This document shows, in pieces, positions 1 to 7,493 of a stretch of 42,682 bases of DNA. Position numbers and translations under genes: made by a program. Below the pieces are notes generated by a model. It did not search any database. It saw only the letters and a program-made list of their open reading frames with translations, and was not told where the DNA came from. The stretch spans positions 1-42,682 of the forward strand of contig QCTE01000012.1 in the NCBI GenBank assembly GCA_003211275.1, written 5' to 3'. This DNA is from Synechococcus sp. AG-673-A03 (GTDB taxonomy: Bacteria > Cyanobacteriota > Cyanobacteriia > PCC-6307 > Cyanobiaceae). Within the stretch, counting starts at the first letter, position 1. Every line of letters begins with the position of its first letter.

Positions 1-119
1 AAGACGAAAGGCAAGCGATCAATACGATCTCGGATGCAAATGATTCACCAAACCGTCAAAACAGGATCACGAGATTGAGGCAAGAAGGCGCATCACCAGG
101 AAAGAATTAAATCTATCAT

Positions 120-437
120 TCAATAGGGACTAATTTCTTTAATGTCGTCATACAGCTGCTTGGCAAGCTTGTTGTTATATCCAGTGCATAACTCACGCAT
201 GCACAGAGCGTCAAAAATTGAAAACAAGGCTGGCAACAACGTCCAAAAAAAGACAAGGAATACGAAACCACTTTTGCGATCATTCAGCCAAAAGCGATGG
301 TAACCAAACCAGCCTAAAAGAAGAGCGTAAACAACTCCCAACGAAGGCTGCCGGCAACGAAGCTCAAACTCATTCTCAAAAACCATTTGCTCACCATGAG
401 ACATCTTCTTGGCAAGATGTTGATACTCTTTTCTCAT
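120..437 (-). CDS. TM2-domain small membrane protein
   Basis: This 105-residue protein matches the TM2 family layout: a first hydrophobic helix (about residues 33-50, containing LLGWFGYHRFWL), a short polar turn (NDRKSG), and a second helix (about 57-78) ending in FSIFDAL. The pattern of G-x-H-R-F just after the first helix and an Asp in the second is typical of TM2 proteins, whose function is generally unknown. The N-terminal 30 residues are polar and charged and probably cytoplasmic. It starts with ATG; no clear Shine-Dalgarno sequence is visible. No same-strand partner lies close by, so it is probably a single-gene unit. The family call is fairly secure, the role is not known. Confidence 0.7.
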   Translation of the reverse strand: MRKEYQHLAKKMSHGEQMVFENEFELRCRQPSLGVVYALLLGWFGYHRFWLNDRKSGFVFLVFFWTLLPALFSIFDALCMRELCTGYNNKLAKQLYDDIKEISPY

Positions 438-945
438 CTGCAGCGACTAGAAATATACTGTTGACAGACTAACAACAACGGAAGACAGGATCAAGCAACA
501 GGAAAATGGCCAACCAAATTAGTCTGATCAGACAGGAGGCCTCAAAAGACGGGGCTGTCACAGAAGACAGCTTTAATCTACAGAAAGCAGGCCAGCACTG
601 ATTTTTTTCAAACTTATAGTCGTCTTCAATCAACCAACATCTGAACTGATCAGGAAAGAAAGGAAATAGAAAGAATGAGATCACAGCACGTGGCCGTGAT
701 TAAAGTCAACCATATCCAAGAAAATCAGATTGATGCCACACTGTAGTAAATGTGGAAAATTGCCACCACTCGGGATAAAAAGGTTGTTTAAAGCGATCAT
801 GAGACTGCTTCAGAACCTATTTACATCAATGAAAATGTTGCTGAAAGCAATGAAGAAAGAATAGAGTCAATCAATCAAGCATCGCTTTATTTCCAAACAA
901 GAAATTGAGAAGGCAAGAACATAATTGAGAGAATAAAGCTAAGAC
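438..945. other. Gene-poor AT-rich gap
   Basis: About 500 bases lie between the TM2 gene and the next minus-strand gene without a convincing reading frame. A 71-codon frame on the minus strand (469-684) is rich in Phe and Cys and looks unlike a protein. Two small structures can be seen: a 6-bp hairpin with loop ACAGAA (554-571), followed on the plus strand by TTTAAT, and one copy of TGTGGAAAA (751-759), the complement of the cyanobacterial DnaA-box consensus TTTTCCACA. Neither is convincing as a functional site on its own. Confidence 0.4.
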
Positions 946-1434
946 TTAAGCAACAATCCAAGCATCTTCCTGGTCGTGCTTTTGAATTATTCCGGACAAA
1001 TTATCCTTCCAATGCTCATAAGCAACATCAAACTCACGGTCCCACAGAGGTGGGATGTCAATAACAGCTTTTTGGAAATAGCCATCCTCGATTGCACTTA
1101 AATAGAGCCTACGCAATGCAATCCATCTTGGTTCATTTTTATGAGACATCCTAAGCATAATGTCTTGAAACTCGCCATCAATATTCTCAGCCGGAATGCA
1201 ATAAAAATCCCCAACCCTACGCTTTGAACGCAAAAAATGGCCTTCTTCAAGAAGATGATTGACAACAGCGTTTTGGCCATCTTTTTGATCCAAGAGTTGG
1301 AATAATGTTCGTGCTCTCTTAAGACCTATTTGGTATCTTCTATTAGCAAGCCACTGAGTTATCGCCGTACGACGTGTAATTGCTATCAAAACAAGTACAA
1401 GCGCGATGAGCAATTCAATTTCAATAATCAGCAT
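946..1434 (-). CDS. Membrane-anchored protein of unknown function
   Basis: I do not recognise this 162-residue protein. It begins with a single hydrophobic helix (about residues 3-19) followed directly by Arg-rich sequence, so it should sit as a monotopic membrane protein with its soluble part in the cytoplasm. The remaining 140 residues are charged and look like a folded domain with several aromatic positions (for example PRWIALRRLYLSAIEDGYF around 105-123). It starts with ATG, and there is no good ribosome site. It reads away from feoA, leaving a 250-bp shared upstream region. The composition is normal for a real protein, so coding is likely although no function can be assigned. Confidence 0.55.
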   Translation of the reverse strand: MLIIEIELLIALVLVLIAITRRTAITQWLANRRYQIGLKRARTLFQLLDQKDGQNAVVNHLLEEGHFLRSKRRVGDFYCIPAENIDGEFQDIMLRMSHKNEPRWIALRRLYLSAIEDGYFQKAVIDIPPLWDREFDVAYEHWKDNLSGIIQKHDQEDAWIVA

Positions 1435-1684
1435 GATTACGAATATTCTTTTTAAAAACTAGCAGCGTTTCATAGTCCGACAAGCAACATCAATTACCTC
1501 GTATCATTTACTACCAACAATACATTCGCGGAAGCTTTTTACTCTTTTTATTTATGATTCCAAGGCCGATAGCTAAAGAGCGTAACAAATTCTACAGTGA
1601 TTGCGGTTTTAAGTCTTCTGTAATTGCCAGCCGATTCCTGTAGCTCTAGCCTTTTCAATAGAGACGCAATCGCACAGCTACGCA

Positions 1685-1945
1685 ATGGATTTAAGTGAAC
1701 TAGCAGTTCATCATTCAGCAACTGTCGTTGGTGTGAGCAGTGACGGTAGCGATCTGAGTAATTCCTTCAAGGATCGCTTGGAGGCAATGGGGATCAGGAG
1801 AGGGCGGACCGTGCAAGTCATGCGCAAAGCTCCTGGTGGAGATCCCTATGAGGTGAGAGTTGGCAGCACCACCGAGATTGCCATACGCAAGTCAGAAGCA
1901 GCTTTGGTGGAAATCACTGATGTAATTGATCTAAAGAAGTCATAA
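1685..1945 (+). CDS. feoA: Ferrous iron transport protein A
   Basis: FeoA is a small cytoplasmic protein with an SH3-like fold that supports FeoB-mediated Fe(II) uptake. The 86-residue product carries the family signature: RLEAMGIRRGRTVQVMRKAP near the middle, then the beta-rich segment YEVRVGSTTEIAIRKSEA ending in a hydrophobic strand. Its length fits the family (75-90 residues). It starts with ATG and is followed 43 bp later by feoB on the same strand, the usual feoAB order, so the two are very probably cotranscribed. I looked for a Fur-type operator in the 250-bp upstream region and saw no clear match. Confidence 0.9.
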   Translation: MDLSELAVHHSATVVGVSSDGSDLSNSFKDRLEAMGIRRGRTVQVMRKAPGGDPYEVRVGSTTEIAIRKSEAALVEITDVIDLKKS

Positions 1946-1988
1946 CAAGGACCGTTTGTTCCAGTTCAATCAGCTTTGAAACTCCATC

Positions 1989-3833
1989 ATGATCACTGCA
2001 GAAATCGGCAAGACAACGCAATCAAAAAACGAGTTGCCCAGGATCGTCTTTGTTGGTCAACCCAACACTGGCAAATCAACGTTTTTTAATCGCGTCACGA
2101 ACGCCACGGCTGGTGTAGCCAATTGGCCTGGCTTGACAGTTGATTTCATGCAGGCAAAGGTTGAACGTGATGGCAAAACAGTCGAGTTTGTTGATTTACC
2201 AGGAATCTACGATCTAGATGGATTCACAGAAGATGAAAAAGTTGTTCAAGACTTTCTAGAACAATACAGTTTTGATTTAATTGTCTGCGTAGTTAATGCT
2301 TCTCAGATTGATCGACAAATACTCCTACCTCTGCAGCTAAAAAAACTAGGAATACCTAGTTTGGTTGCATTAAATATGGCCGATGAAGTGAAGCGTTTTG
2401 GGGTGAAGATCAATACGCAGAAGTTATCTCAGTATCTTGAGATGCCTGTTTATACGATTAGTGCAAAATATGGTGCTGGTTGCAGTCTGGCAATAGACGG
2501 AATCTGGAAGACTGTTAACGACATTTCAGATTCTTATAAGGTGACAGAACTTGTTGAGTTCTGCAGAGAAAATAAGATTTCCGATGCTGAGATTCAAGAG
2601 TCTTTAGATCAAGGAATAGAAATGCCACCAGAGAACCTGGTGACCTTCACGAATCGGATGGATGCAGTGCTCTTGCACCCGATTTTCGGTTTGCCGATCT
2701 TTTTCCTGACCATGTTGGTCCTATTCCTATTCATATGGAATATCGGAATGCCAGCGCAGGATCCCGTCGGGGATTTCACTGATTGGTTACAAGCCACGGT
2801 CTTAGAGCCAGGGTTGAGCTTCCTCCCAGACATCGTCAAAGATTTCGTTATCAGTGGGCCATATACAGGTTTCGCTTCGTTGCTGGGTTTTGTACCACTT
2901 GTTGCCTTCTTCTTTGTGGTGATGACTGCTCTCGAAGATAGTGGTTATCTCTCTAGAGCTGCGTATCTGATGGATAACATCATGCGCAAGGCGGGGCTTG
3001 ACGGACGTGGCTTTGTCATGCAGCTGTTTGGATTCGGATGCAATGTTCCCGCAATCATGGGAACCAGAACAATTCGTTCACGTAGCCAACGATTATTGTC
3101 GATCCTTGTTATCCCATTCGCGTTGTGTTCAGCAAGACTACAAGTTTTTGTTTTCTTTCTAGGAATTATCCTTCCAAGCAACATGGGTGCTGTGGCCCTA
3201 TGGCTTCTTTATATCATTAGCTTCATCGTAGCTTTTATCATGGCAATGATATTCAATGCCAGCGGACAATTCAAATCAAAAGATCCATTTGTTATTGAAC
3301 TACCCCCTTACAGAACTCCTACATTCAAACAAGTTGCGCTGAATGTCTGGAGTGAAATGAAGACATTCGTGCAAAAATTATCGGTCTTCATGATTATTGG
3401 CACAACAATCACTTGGTTCCTTACGAATTATCCTGGTGGCTCTGAGGGATTGAATACATATGCAGGACAAATCGGAACCTTCTTCCAACCTTTGATGGCT
3501 CCTTTGGGCGTCAATCCACTACTGACAGTTTCACTCATTATTGGCTTCGTCGCCAAAGAGGTTCAGTTGGCTGCTGTTGCGACAATGTATGGAATGACTG
3601 AAGGAAGCGACGCACTCAAATCAACACTTGGAGGGGTCATCAACTTCCAACAAGGATTCAGTTATTGCCTGTTTAGTCTTCTCTACGTTCCATGTCTTAC
3701 AACGGTTGCCACGATCTGGGGTGAAACCAAGTCGGCTCGATTTACACTCTTTTCTGTTGCTGTATCAATGATCGTAGCCTGGGTTGTAGCTTTTGGTTTC
3801 TATCAAGGATATAATCTAATATTCACCTCCTGA
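1989..3833 (+). CDS. feoB: Ferrous iron transporter FeoB
   Basis: FeoB is the inner-membrane Fe(II) permease with an N-terminal G domain. Visible G motifs are the P-loop GQPNTGKST (residues 23-31), the switch segment GVANWPGLT (42-50), DLPG (69-72) and NMAD (129-132), with SAKYGAG as a plausible G5. After a helical linker the membrane part starts near residue 230 with repeated hydrophobic helices and the two Gate-type domains, including a segment around GRGFVMQLFGFGCNVPAIMG typical of the family. At 614 residues it is shorter than E. coli FeoB (773) but in the range of short bacterial forms. No feoC gene follows; instead the same frame continues past the stop as an interrupted Cys-rich reading frame. 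Confidence 0.93.
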   Translation: MITAEIGKTTQSKNELPRIVFVGQPNTGKSTFFNRVTNATAGVANWPGLTVDFMQAKVERDGKTVEFVDLPGIYDLDGFTEDEKVVQDFLEQYSFDLIVCVVNASQIDRQILLPLQLKKLGIPSLVALNMADEVKRFGVKINTQKLSQYLEMPVYTISAKYGAGCSLAIDGIWKTVNDISDSYKVTELVEFCRENKISDAEIQESLDQGIEMPPENLVTFTNRMDAVLLHPIFGLPIFFLTMLVLFLFIWNIGMPAQDPVGDFTDWLQATVLEPGLSFLPDIVKDFVISGPYTGFASLLGFVPLVAFFFVVMTALEDSGYLSRAAYLMDNIMRKAGLDGRGFVMQLFGFGCNVPAIMGTRTIRSRSQRLLSILVIPFALCSARLQVFVFFLGIILPSNMGAVALWLLYIISFIVAFIMAMIFNASGQFKSKDPFVIELPPYRTPTFKQVALNVWSEMKTFVQKLSVFMIIGTTITWFLTNYPGGSEGLNTYAGQIGTFFQPLMAPLGVNPLLTVSLIIGFVAKEVQLAAVATMYGMTEGSDALKSTLGGVINFQQGFSYCLFSLLYVPCLTTVATIWGETKSARFTLFSVAVSMIVAWVVAFGFYQGYNLIFTS

Positions 3834-4096
3834 AATCAAAGAAGCAGTCAGCCTGATTGCGTTTGCATGGTCTGCTATGAGGCTTAATCGGTTGTTGACA
3901 AATTTAAAATAAATGAACTGCCTCAATGGCCGGATCAAGAAGCAAGTGCATGTATTTCTTGCATCAAACAAGAGGGCATAATTAGCACTGAGATGCAATC
4001 AACGCAATCAATCCTTCACTAAAAATAGACAACCCATGACAGTCGATTAAACTAGTCTTTTTAATGACTTACCGGCAATCAACATATCAGCTTGAA

Positions 4097-4789
4097 TCAT
4101 GCAGCTCTCTGTTCCAATGGTGTGAAATCCCAACCGATTGGAGTTAATGGGCTTGTTGTTTCCCGATGAACCTTGTAAAGCTCTTCGATCTCAAGACACG
4201 CTTTGTCGTAAGCAGACCAGCCCTTCATACGCCTTGAATGTGCCCGACCTCTTTGATCAACAGACTGATCCACGGTGACACCGTTTGTTTCGGCGCTCTC
4301 AAATGCACTTAAAAGGGGAATTTGAGACTGCAATACATGAATATCAAAACCTTCGAGGATTTCAACGGCTGAATCTGCTGAGGACCGTTTGCGTGAATCG
4401 ACCTTAACTAATAAAGCGGCGTAAGGAATACGGTAATTGTTTAATAATGTCGACATTTCAACCGTCAACTCTAGTGAGCGACTCTGAGGTGTTGTCGGAA
4501 GCACGATAATATCCGAGCCTTCAACAAGGTTTTTAAGTTCTTCTTCGTTGCTACTTGCCTGACCATCGGTCACAACGATGTCAGCACCTCTTGCGACTTT
4601 GGCAGCTGCTTCAATCGGAATGACTGGATAAGGGAGCAATTCTCGTGCTCCATAAGCAGTGGCCGAACGATTCCTATCCGCGTCAATCAAGGCAACTTTT
4701 TTGTGTTGATGAGCCCAGATAGCAGCTAGATGAACACTCGTACATGTTTTTGCAACACCTCCTTTCTGGCCGAAAACAGTGATAAACAT
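4097..4789 (-). CDS. ParA/Soj-type ATPase (solitary)
   Basis: The protein has the deviant Walker A box KGGVAKTCTS at its N-terminus, the A' motif LIDAD near residue 38, and a Walker-B-like DIVVTDGQ, followed by LPTTPQS, all features of the ParA/MinD family that position DNA or cell structures through ATP-dependent dimerisation. It is about 230 residues long. I chose the ATG at 4789 (MFITVFGQKGG); a TTG four codons upstream is possible but adds nothing conserved. No parB gene or obvious centromere-like repeats are visible near it, so it is not a complete partition system within this window. It may be an orphan, a plasmid-derived remnant, or a McdA-like positioning ATPase. Confidence 0.8.
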   Translation of the reverse strand: MFITVFGQKGGVAKTCTSVHLAAIWAHQHKKVALIDADRNRSATAYGARELLPYPVIPIEAAAKVARGADIVVTDGQASSNEEELKNLVEGSDIIVLPTTPQSRSLELTVEMSTLLNNYRIPYAALLVKVDSRKRSSADSAVEILEGFDIHVLQSQIPLLSAFESAETNGVTVDQSVDQRGRAHSRRMKGWSAYDKACLEIEELYKVHRETTSPLTPIGWDFTPLEQRAA

Positions 4790-5096
4790 TGTTTTGAACA
4801 ATTTTTTTTATCATTGCGTCAACAAGCAAATTGTCAAGGGCTTTTAAACTCCATGTCATGGCATGGCGGGTTTTTGGCTACGAATCGGACGCTCCTGTGA
4901 GTTCGCAGGGCAACATGCATCAAGGGTCCGATCAACACACAACAAAAACTGGCTCGACACAGACATCAAATTGATCGCAACAGAATCGCAACGGTTTCCT
5001 GAAGCCGATTTCTTGTCGTCCTCTTGGGCTCCCCACTTCTACGCCATTGATGGGGAAACCTGTTTTAGCAACCATTGGACTTTGCTCATCATCAAT
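4790..5096. other. Non-coding gap upstream of parA
   Basis: About 300 bases lie between the parA start and the terminator of the candidate small RNA. A plus-strand frame spanning 4863-5180 has no family resemblance and runs through the terminator, so I do not count it as a gene. One feature stands out: a 7-bp perfect inverted repeat (ATCGGAC at 4884-4890 with GTCCGAT at 4926-4932) enclosing a smaller 4-bp hairpin (4894-4909). This could be a structured leader for parA on the minus strand, but chance is a fair alternative. Confidence 0.35.
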
Positions 5097-5126
5097 AAAA
5101 AACGGAGCGGTATCCCTATCGCCCCG
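5097..5126 (-). terminator. Intrinsic terminator of the candidate small RNA
   Basis: On the minus strand CGGGGCGATA (5126-5117) pairs with TACCGCTCCG (5112-5103) over a GGGA loop. The stem has one G-U pair and one A-C mismatch and is followed directly by six T residues. The T run is on the minus strand only, so it ends a minus-strand transcript. No recognisable minus-strand protein gene ends just before it. Confidence 0.75.
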
Positions 5127-5160
5127 TCAGAGAAGAGTGCCTGGGGCAAGGACTCCAGAC
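5097..5160 (-). ncRNA. Candidate small RNA with CU-rich linker
   Basis: Read on the minus strand, this 64-nt segment has the layout of a compact bacterial regulatory RNA. A 5' hairpin pairs GTCTGG (5160-5155) with CCAGGC (5144-5139) over a 10-nt loop. A 12-nt pyrimidine-rich linker, ACTCTTCTCTGA (5138-5127), should be single-stranded. A 10-bp terminator hairpin with a T run follows. A -10-like GATAAT (5172-5167) lies six bases before the first G of the 5' hairpin, so the predicted start coincides with the base of the structure. No good -35 was seen. The layout resembles cyanobacterial Yfr1 (two hairpins flanking an unpaired element), but the linker is not the Yfr1 core ACUCCUCACAC. No open frame is plausible here. 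Confidence 0.55.
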
Positions 5161-5166
5161 TGAGTC

Positions 5167-5172
5167 ATTATC
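5167..5172 (-). promoter_or_regulatory. -10-like element of the candidate small RNA
   Basis: GATAAT on the minus strand differs from TATAAT at one position and sits six bases before the predicted first base of the small RNA (5160). The region 16-19 bases further upstream lacks a TTGACA-like hexamer, which is common in cyanobacterial promoters. The assignment depends on the neighbouring RNA being real. Confidence 0.4.
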
Positions 5173-5387
5173 CCGAATGAGAAGGATCGACTGTGGCTCG
5201 ATTGATTGAAAGATGAGAATTCAGCCATGAGGCCCATGCCATACGAGGTCGGGAAACAGCGATGCCATGCACACGGACGACTTCAGTGTTCAAATCCAGT
5301 GGAAGGAACCTGAGGATGATCAAACAATCACAGCTGAATGAATGAAATCGCACGTGATGATCACTGCTTCTGACCAGATTGTTCTCC

Positions 5388-5528
5388 ATGAACGAAAATT
5401 CCAACGAAACTCTTCCTCAACAGGAGGAGGGCGAAAGCTTTAGAGCCTGGCTCAAGCGCAACCGTCTTGATAAAGGCCAGCCGTGGTTGTTCTACGGCGA
5501 AGATGAATTATTTGAAGATGTCATCTGA
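5388..5528 (+). CDS. Small acidic protein of unknown function
   Basis: This 46-codon frame encodes a compact acidic protein with a Glu-rich start (LPQQEEGESF), a basic helix (RAWLKRNRLDKG) and an aromatic-acidic end (PWLFYGEDELFEDVI). The mix of charged and aromatic residues and a clean ATG-to-TGA frame look more like a real small protein than a random frame. No ribosome-binding sequence is obvious before the ATG. It lies between the candidate small RNA and the next unknown gene, with no partner on its strand. I cannot assign a family; the size suggests a small regulatory or accessory protein. Coding is only moderately likely. Confidence 0.45.
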   Translation: MNENSNETLPQQEEGESFRAWLKRNRLDKGQPWLFYGEDELFEDVI

Positions 5529-5731
5529 ACATTTGAATCATTATGCAGAGATGAAAGACTGAAAAAAAAGCTATTAATAAATACGACTTGGCATTCAAAA
5601 TTGTAATTTTCCTTACTCAATCAATTCACTGCATCACTCACTTAAAACAAATAATTCGGATTCAACAGTGCTTTCACTCAGAAAGGGTTGAATTAATAAT
5701 TGTATTGAAAACTGTTGATGTTGATCAGCTT

Positions 5732-6073
5732 CTAAGCGACTTGATGTTCGGAAGACCTGATCTGACGCACAAGTCTTGGCGCCGAAGTGTCCACATTCGT
5801 CTCCAACAACCAATGATCAAGATCAATGGTTTGAATCATCTCAAAAATTTCATTCACTGAGGCCAAATCCTGTTGCATAAATTCCATAACCACTCTAATT
5901 TTTGAATAAACCTCAAGCTCTGACTCACAAAAATAGCGAACAGGTCCTTGAACGCCCCGGCTGACATATTGATTAAGGAATCGTTCGAGACTATCTTTCT
6001 CATATCCGTCGACGATCGAACTCTTGAGTTCGATGCAACGTATGGTGAAATAGCTCACTGTTGTATCAGGCAT
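5732..6073 (-). CDS. Hypothetical protein
   Basis: I do not recognise this 113-residue protein. It has no membrane helix or signal peptide. It contains a plausible alpha/beta composition with a segment LERFLNQYVSRGVQGPVRYF followed by a helical region EVYSKIRVVMEFMQQDLASVNEIFEMI, and ends in a basic tail. Codon and residue composition favour this frame over the overlapping plus-strand frames (5588-5860 and 5948-6154), which lack coherent composition. The ATG at 6073 follows an A/T-rich stretch without a Shine-Dalgarno sequence. It is isolated, in the AT-rich left part of the window, and may be a strain-specific accessory gene. Confidence 0.5.
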   Translation of the reverse strand: MPDTTVSYFTIRCIELKSSIVDGYEKDSLERFLNQYVSRGVQGPVRYFCESELEVYSKIRVVMEFMQQDLASVNEIFEMIQTIDLDHWLLETNVDTSAPRLVRQIRSSEHQVA

Positions 6074-6470
6074 CTATTTAAAAAAAATTTGAACCACGCT
6101 AGTGGTTTCAATTCTGACTCTGCGAATAACCAGATACACAAGCAAAGCTCTTAAGGCACTCTGGACAAATCATGACCAAGCCAACAAAACACAATTTTCA
6201 CTCAAATGAAGGCCTTGCCTGCAGGGCCAAGTGCAATTCAAACCCCATAATTGCTATTACTTAAGAGATGAATTCACTTTAATTACCACTTAATCGAAGA
6301 AATTATTCAGTGGGTTTGAGCTTTTAGCGACTTGAAGCAGGGAGACCAATGACATGGGTTCAACGGCAGTTTCACTGATTTTTCATTCACTGATTTTTCA
6401 TTCACCGACTTTTCCGTAAATTCATCTTAAAAGGCTTCGGTATTCTGGCAATGCTTCAACATAATTCCGA
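6074..6470. other. Non-coding gap with a short tandem repeat
   Basis: Almost 400 bases separate the hypothetical gene from ppk2. No reading frame longer than about 30 codons is persuasive. The only ordered element is a three-unit 15-bp tandem repeat at 6371-6415. There is no GC-rich hairpin with a T run that would serve as terminator for ppk2. Confidence 0.4.
6371..6415. repeat. 15-bp tandem repeat, three units
   Basis: Two identical copies of TTCACTGATTTTTCA (6371-6385 and 6386-6400) are followed by a third copy with three substitutions (6401-6415). It lies in non-coding sequence about 55 bp past the ppk2 stop codon. It looks like a local slippage duplication; a role is not evident. Confidence 0.8.
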
Positions 6471-7418
6471 TCAATAGGGATAACCATTGGGAACAAAGAA
6501 CTGTTCGTTGATGGGAGGGCGCGCATAGTCACCCTTTTTGGGCCTGGGAGGAAGCTTGATCCCTGGAGGTGTCATATCTTCCCAAGGCACCTTGCTGAGA
6601 ATGTGGCGAAGACAATTTAGTCGCGCTCTTCGTTTGTCATCCGCTTCAACAGTGAACCAGGGAGCCTCTGGAATATTGGTTCGCGTGAACATTTCATCCT
6701 TAGCCTTAGAAAAATCAACCCAACGATTGCGTGCCTCAAGATCCATCGGACTCAGCTTCCAACGGCGTGTGGGGTCATCGATACGCGACTGAAAACGTGC
6801 CTCCTGCTCAGTGTCGCTGACTGAAAACCAATACTTGAGAACAAGAATGCCACTGCGCACCAGCATCCGTTCAAATTGAGGAGCATCATCAAGAAACTGT
6901 TCAACTTGTTCAGGGCTGCAGAACCCCATGACCCGCTCAACACCCGCTCGGTTGTACCAGCTTCGATCGAACACAACAATCTCGCCAGCAGCCGGGAAAT
7001 GTTCGACATAGCGCTGGAAATACCACTGGCTTTTCTGGCGCTCTGTTGGCGTTCCCAGTGCCACAACCCTGCAACCTCTTGGATTCAAGGGTTCGGTCAA
7101 TCGTTTGATCGTGCCCCCTTTGCCAGCAGCATCACGCCCTTCAAACAGAACGATCATCCGATAGCCAGTTTCACGAATCCAGTACTGCATCCTGACCAGA
7201 TCAGTCTGGAGGCGGATCAATTCAGCCTCATAGAGCTTCTTATTCAGCCTCACAATCTTGGTCTGATGATCATCCATGAGACCCTCGGACCGCTCAGATG
7301 GAGTGTCAACGTCCTGAGCCCTGGCCCCAAGGCTTTCCAATGCCATGGCAGAGACGCGGCCTAAACGGGCTTTGACCTTGGCTTGATCGTGTTTTTTTGC
7401 CTTGCCCTTGTTGCCCAT
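6471..7418 (-). CDS. ppk2: Polyphosphate kinase 2
   Basis: PPK2 enzymes transfer phosphate between polyphosphate and nucleotides, usually in the direction of making NTP or NDP. The 315-residue protein shows the Walker A box GRDAAGKGG (94-102), the following TIKRLTEPLNPRG, the Walker B segment VVFDRSWYNR (148-157), and the arginine-rich lid with RIDDPTRRWKLS. It is a single-domain form, and the first 50 residues are a Lys- and Arg-rich extension that is not conserved in the family. The ATG at 7418 is the first Met. It lies 75 bp downstream of the sensor kinase gene on the same strand, so it could be the third gene of that operon, linking phosphate or energy storage to the two-component system. 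Confidence 0.9.
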   Translation of the reverse strand: MGNKGKAKKHDQAKVKARLGRVSAMALESLGARAQDVDTPSERSEGLMDDHQTKIVRLNKKLYEAELIRLQTDLVRMQYWIRETGYRMIVLFEGRDAAGKGGTIKRLTEPLNPRGCRVVALGTPTERQKSQWYFQRYVEHFPAAGEIVVFDRSWYNRAGVERVMGFCSPEQVEQFLDDAPQFERMLVRSGILVLKYWFSVSDTEQEARFQSRIDDPTRRWKLSPMDLEARNRWVDFSKAKDEMFTRTNIPEAPWFTVEADDKRRARLNCLRHILSKVPWEDMTPPGIKLPPRPKKGDYARPPINEQFFVPNGYPY

Positions 7419-7493
7419 ATTCGGAACAGATCCGCTCCTATTGGAGGCATCGGATATGCACAGCTCAACATCTGCTCCAGTTTTTCTCAGATT

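Noticed and set aside
469-684. 71-codon minus-strand frame
   Set aside because: Composition is skewed to Phe, Cys and Leu, with no ribosome site or family resemblance.
1435-1684. Possible Fur box before feoA
   Set aside because: No stretch approaches the usual 19-bp palindrome; claiming it would be guesswork.
4863-5180. 105-codon plus-strand frame
   Set aside because: It has no coherent domain and runs through the terminator and candidate small RNA on the other strand.
5168-5404. 78-codon minus-strand frame upstream of the small RNA terminator
   Set aside because: It overlaps the small acidic gene and the -10 box; residue composition is not protein-like. Still, the terminator could belong to it, so it is a weak alternative to the RNA.
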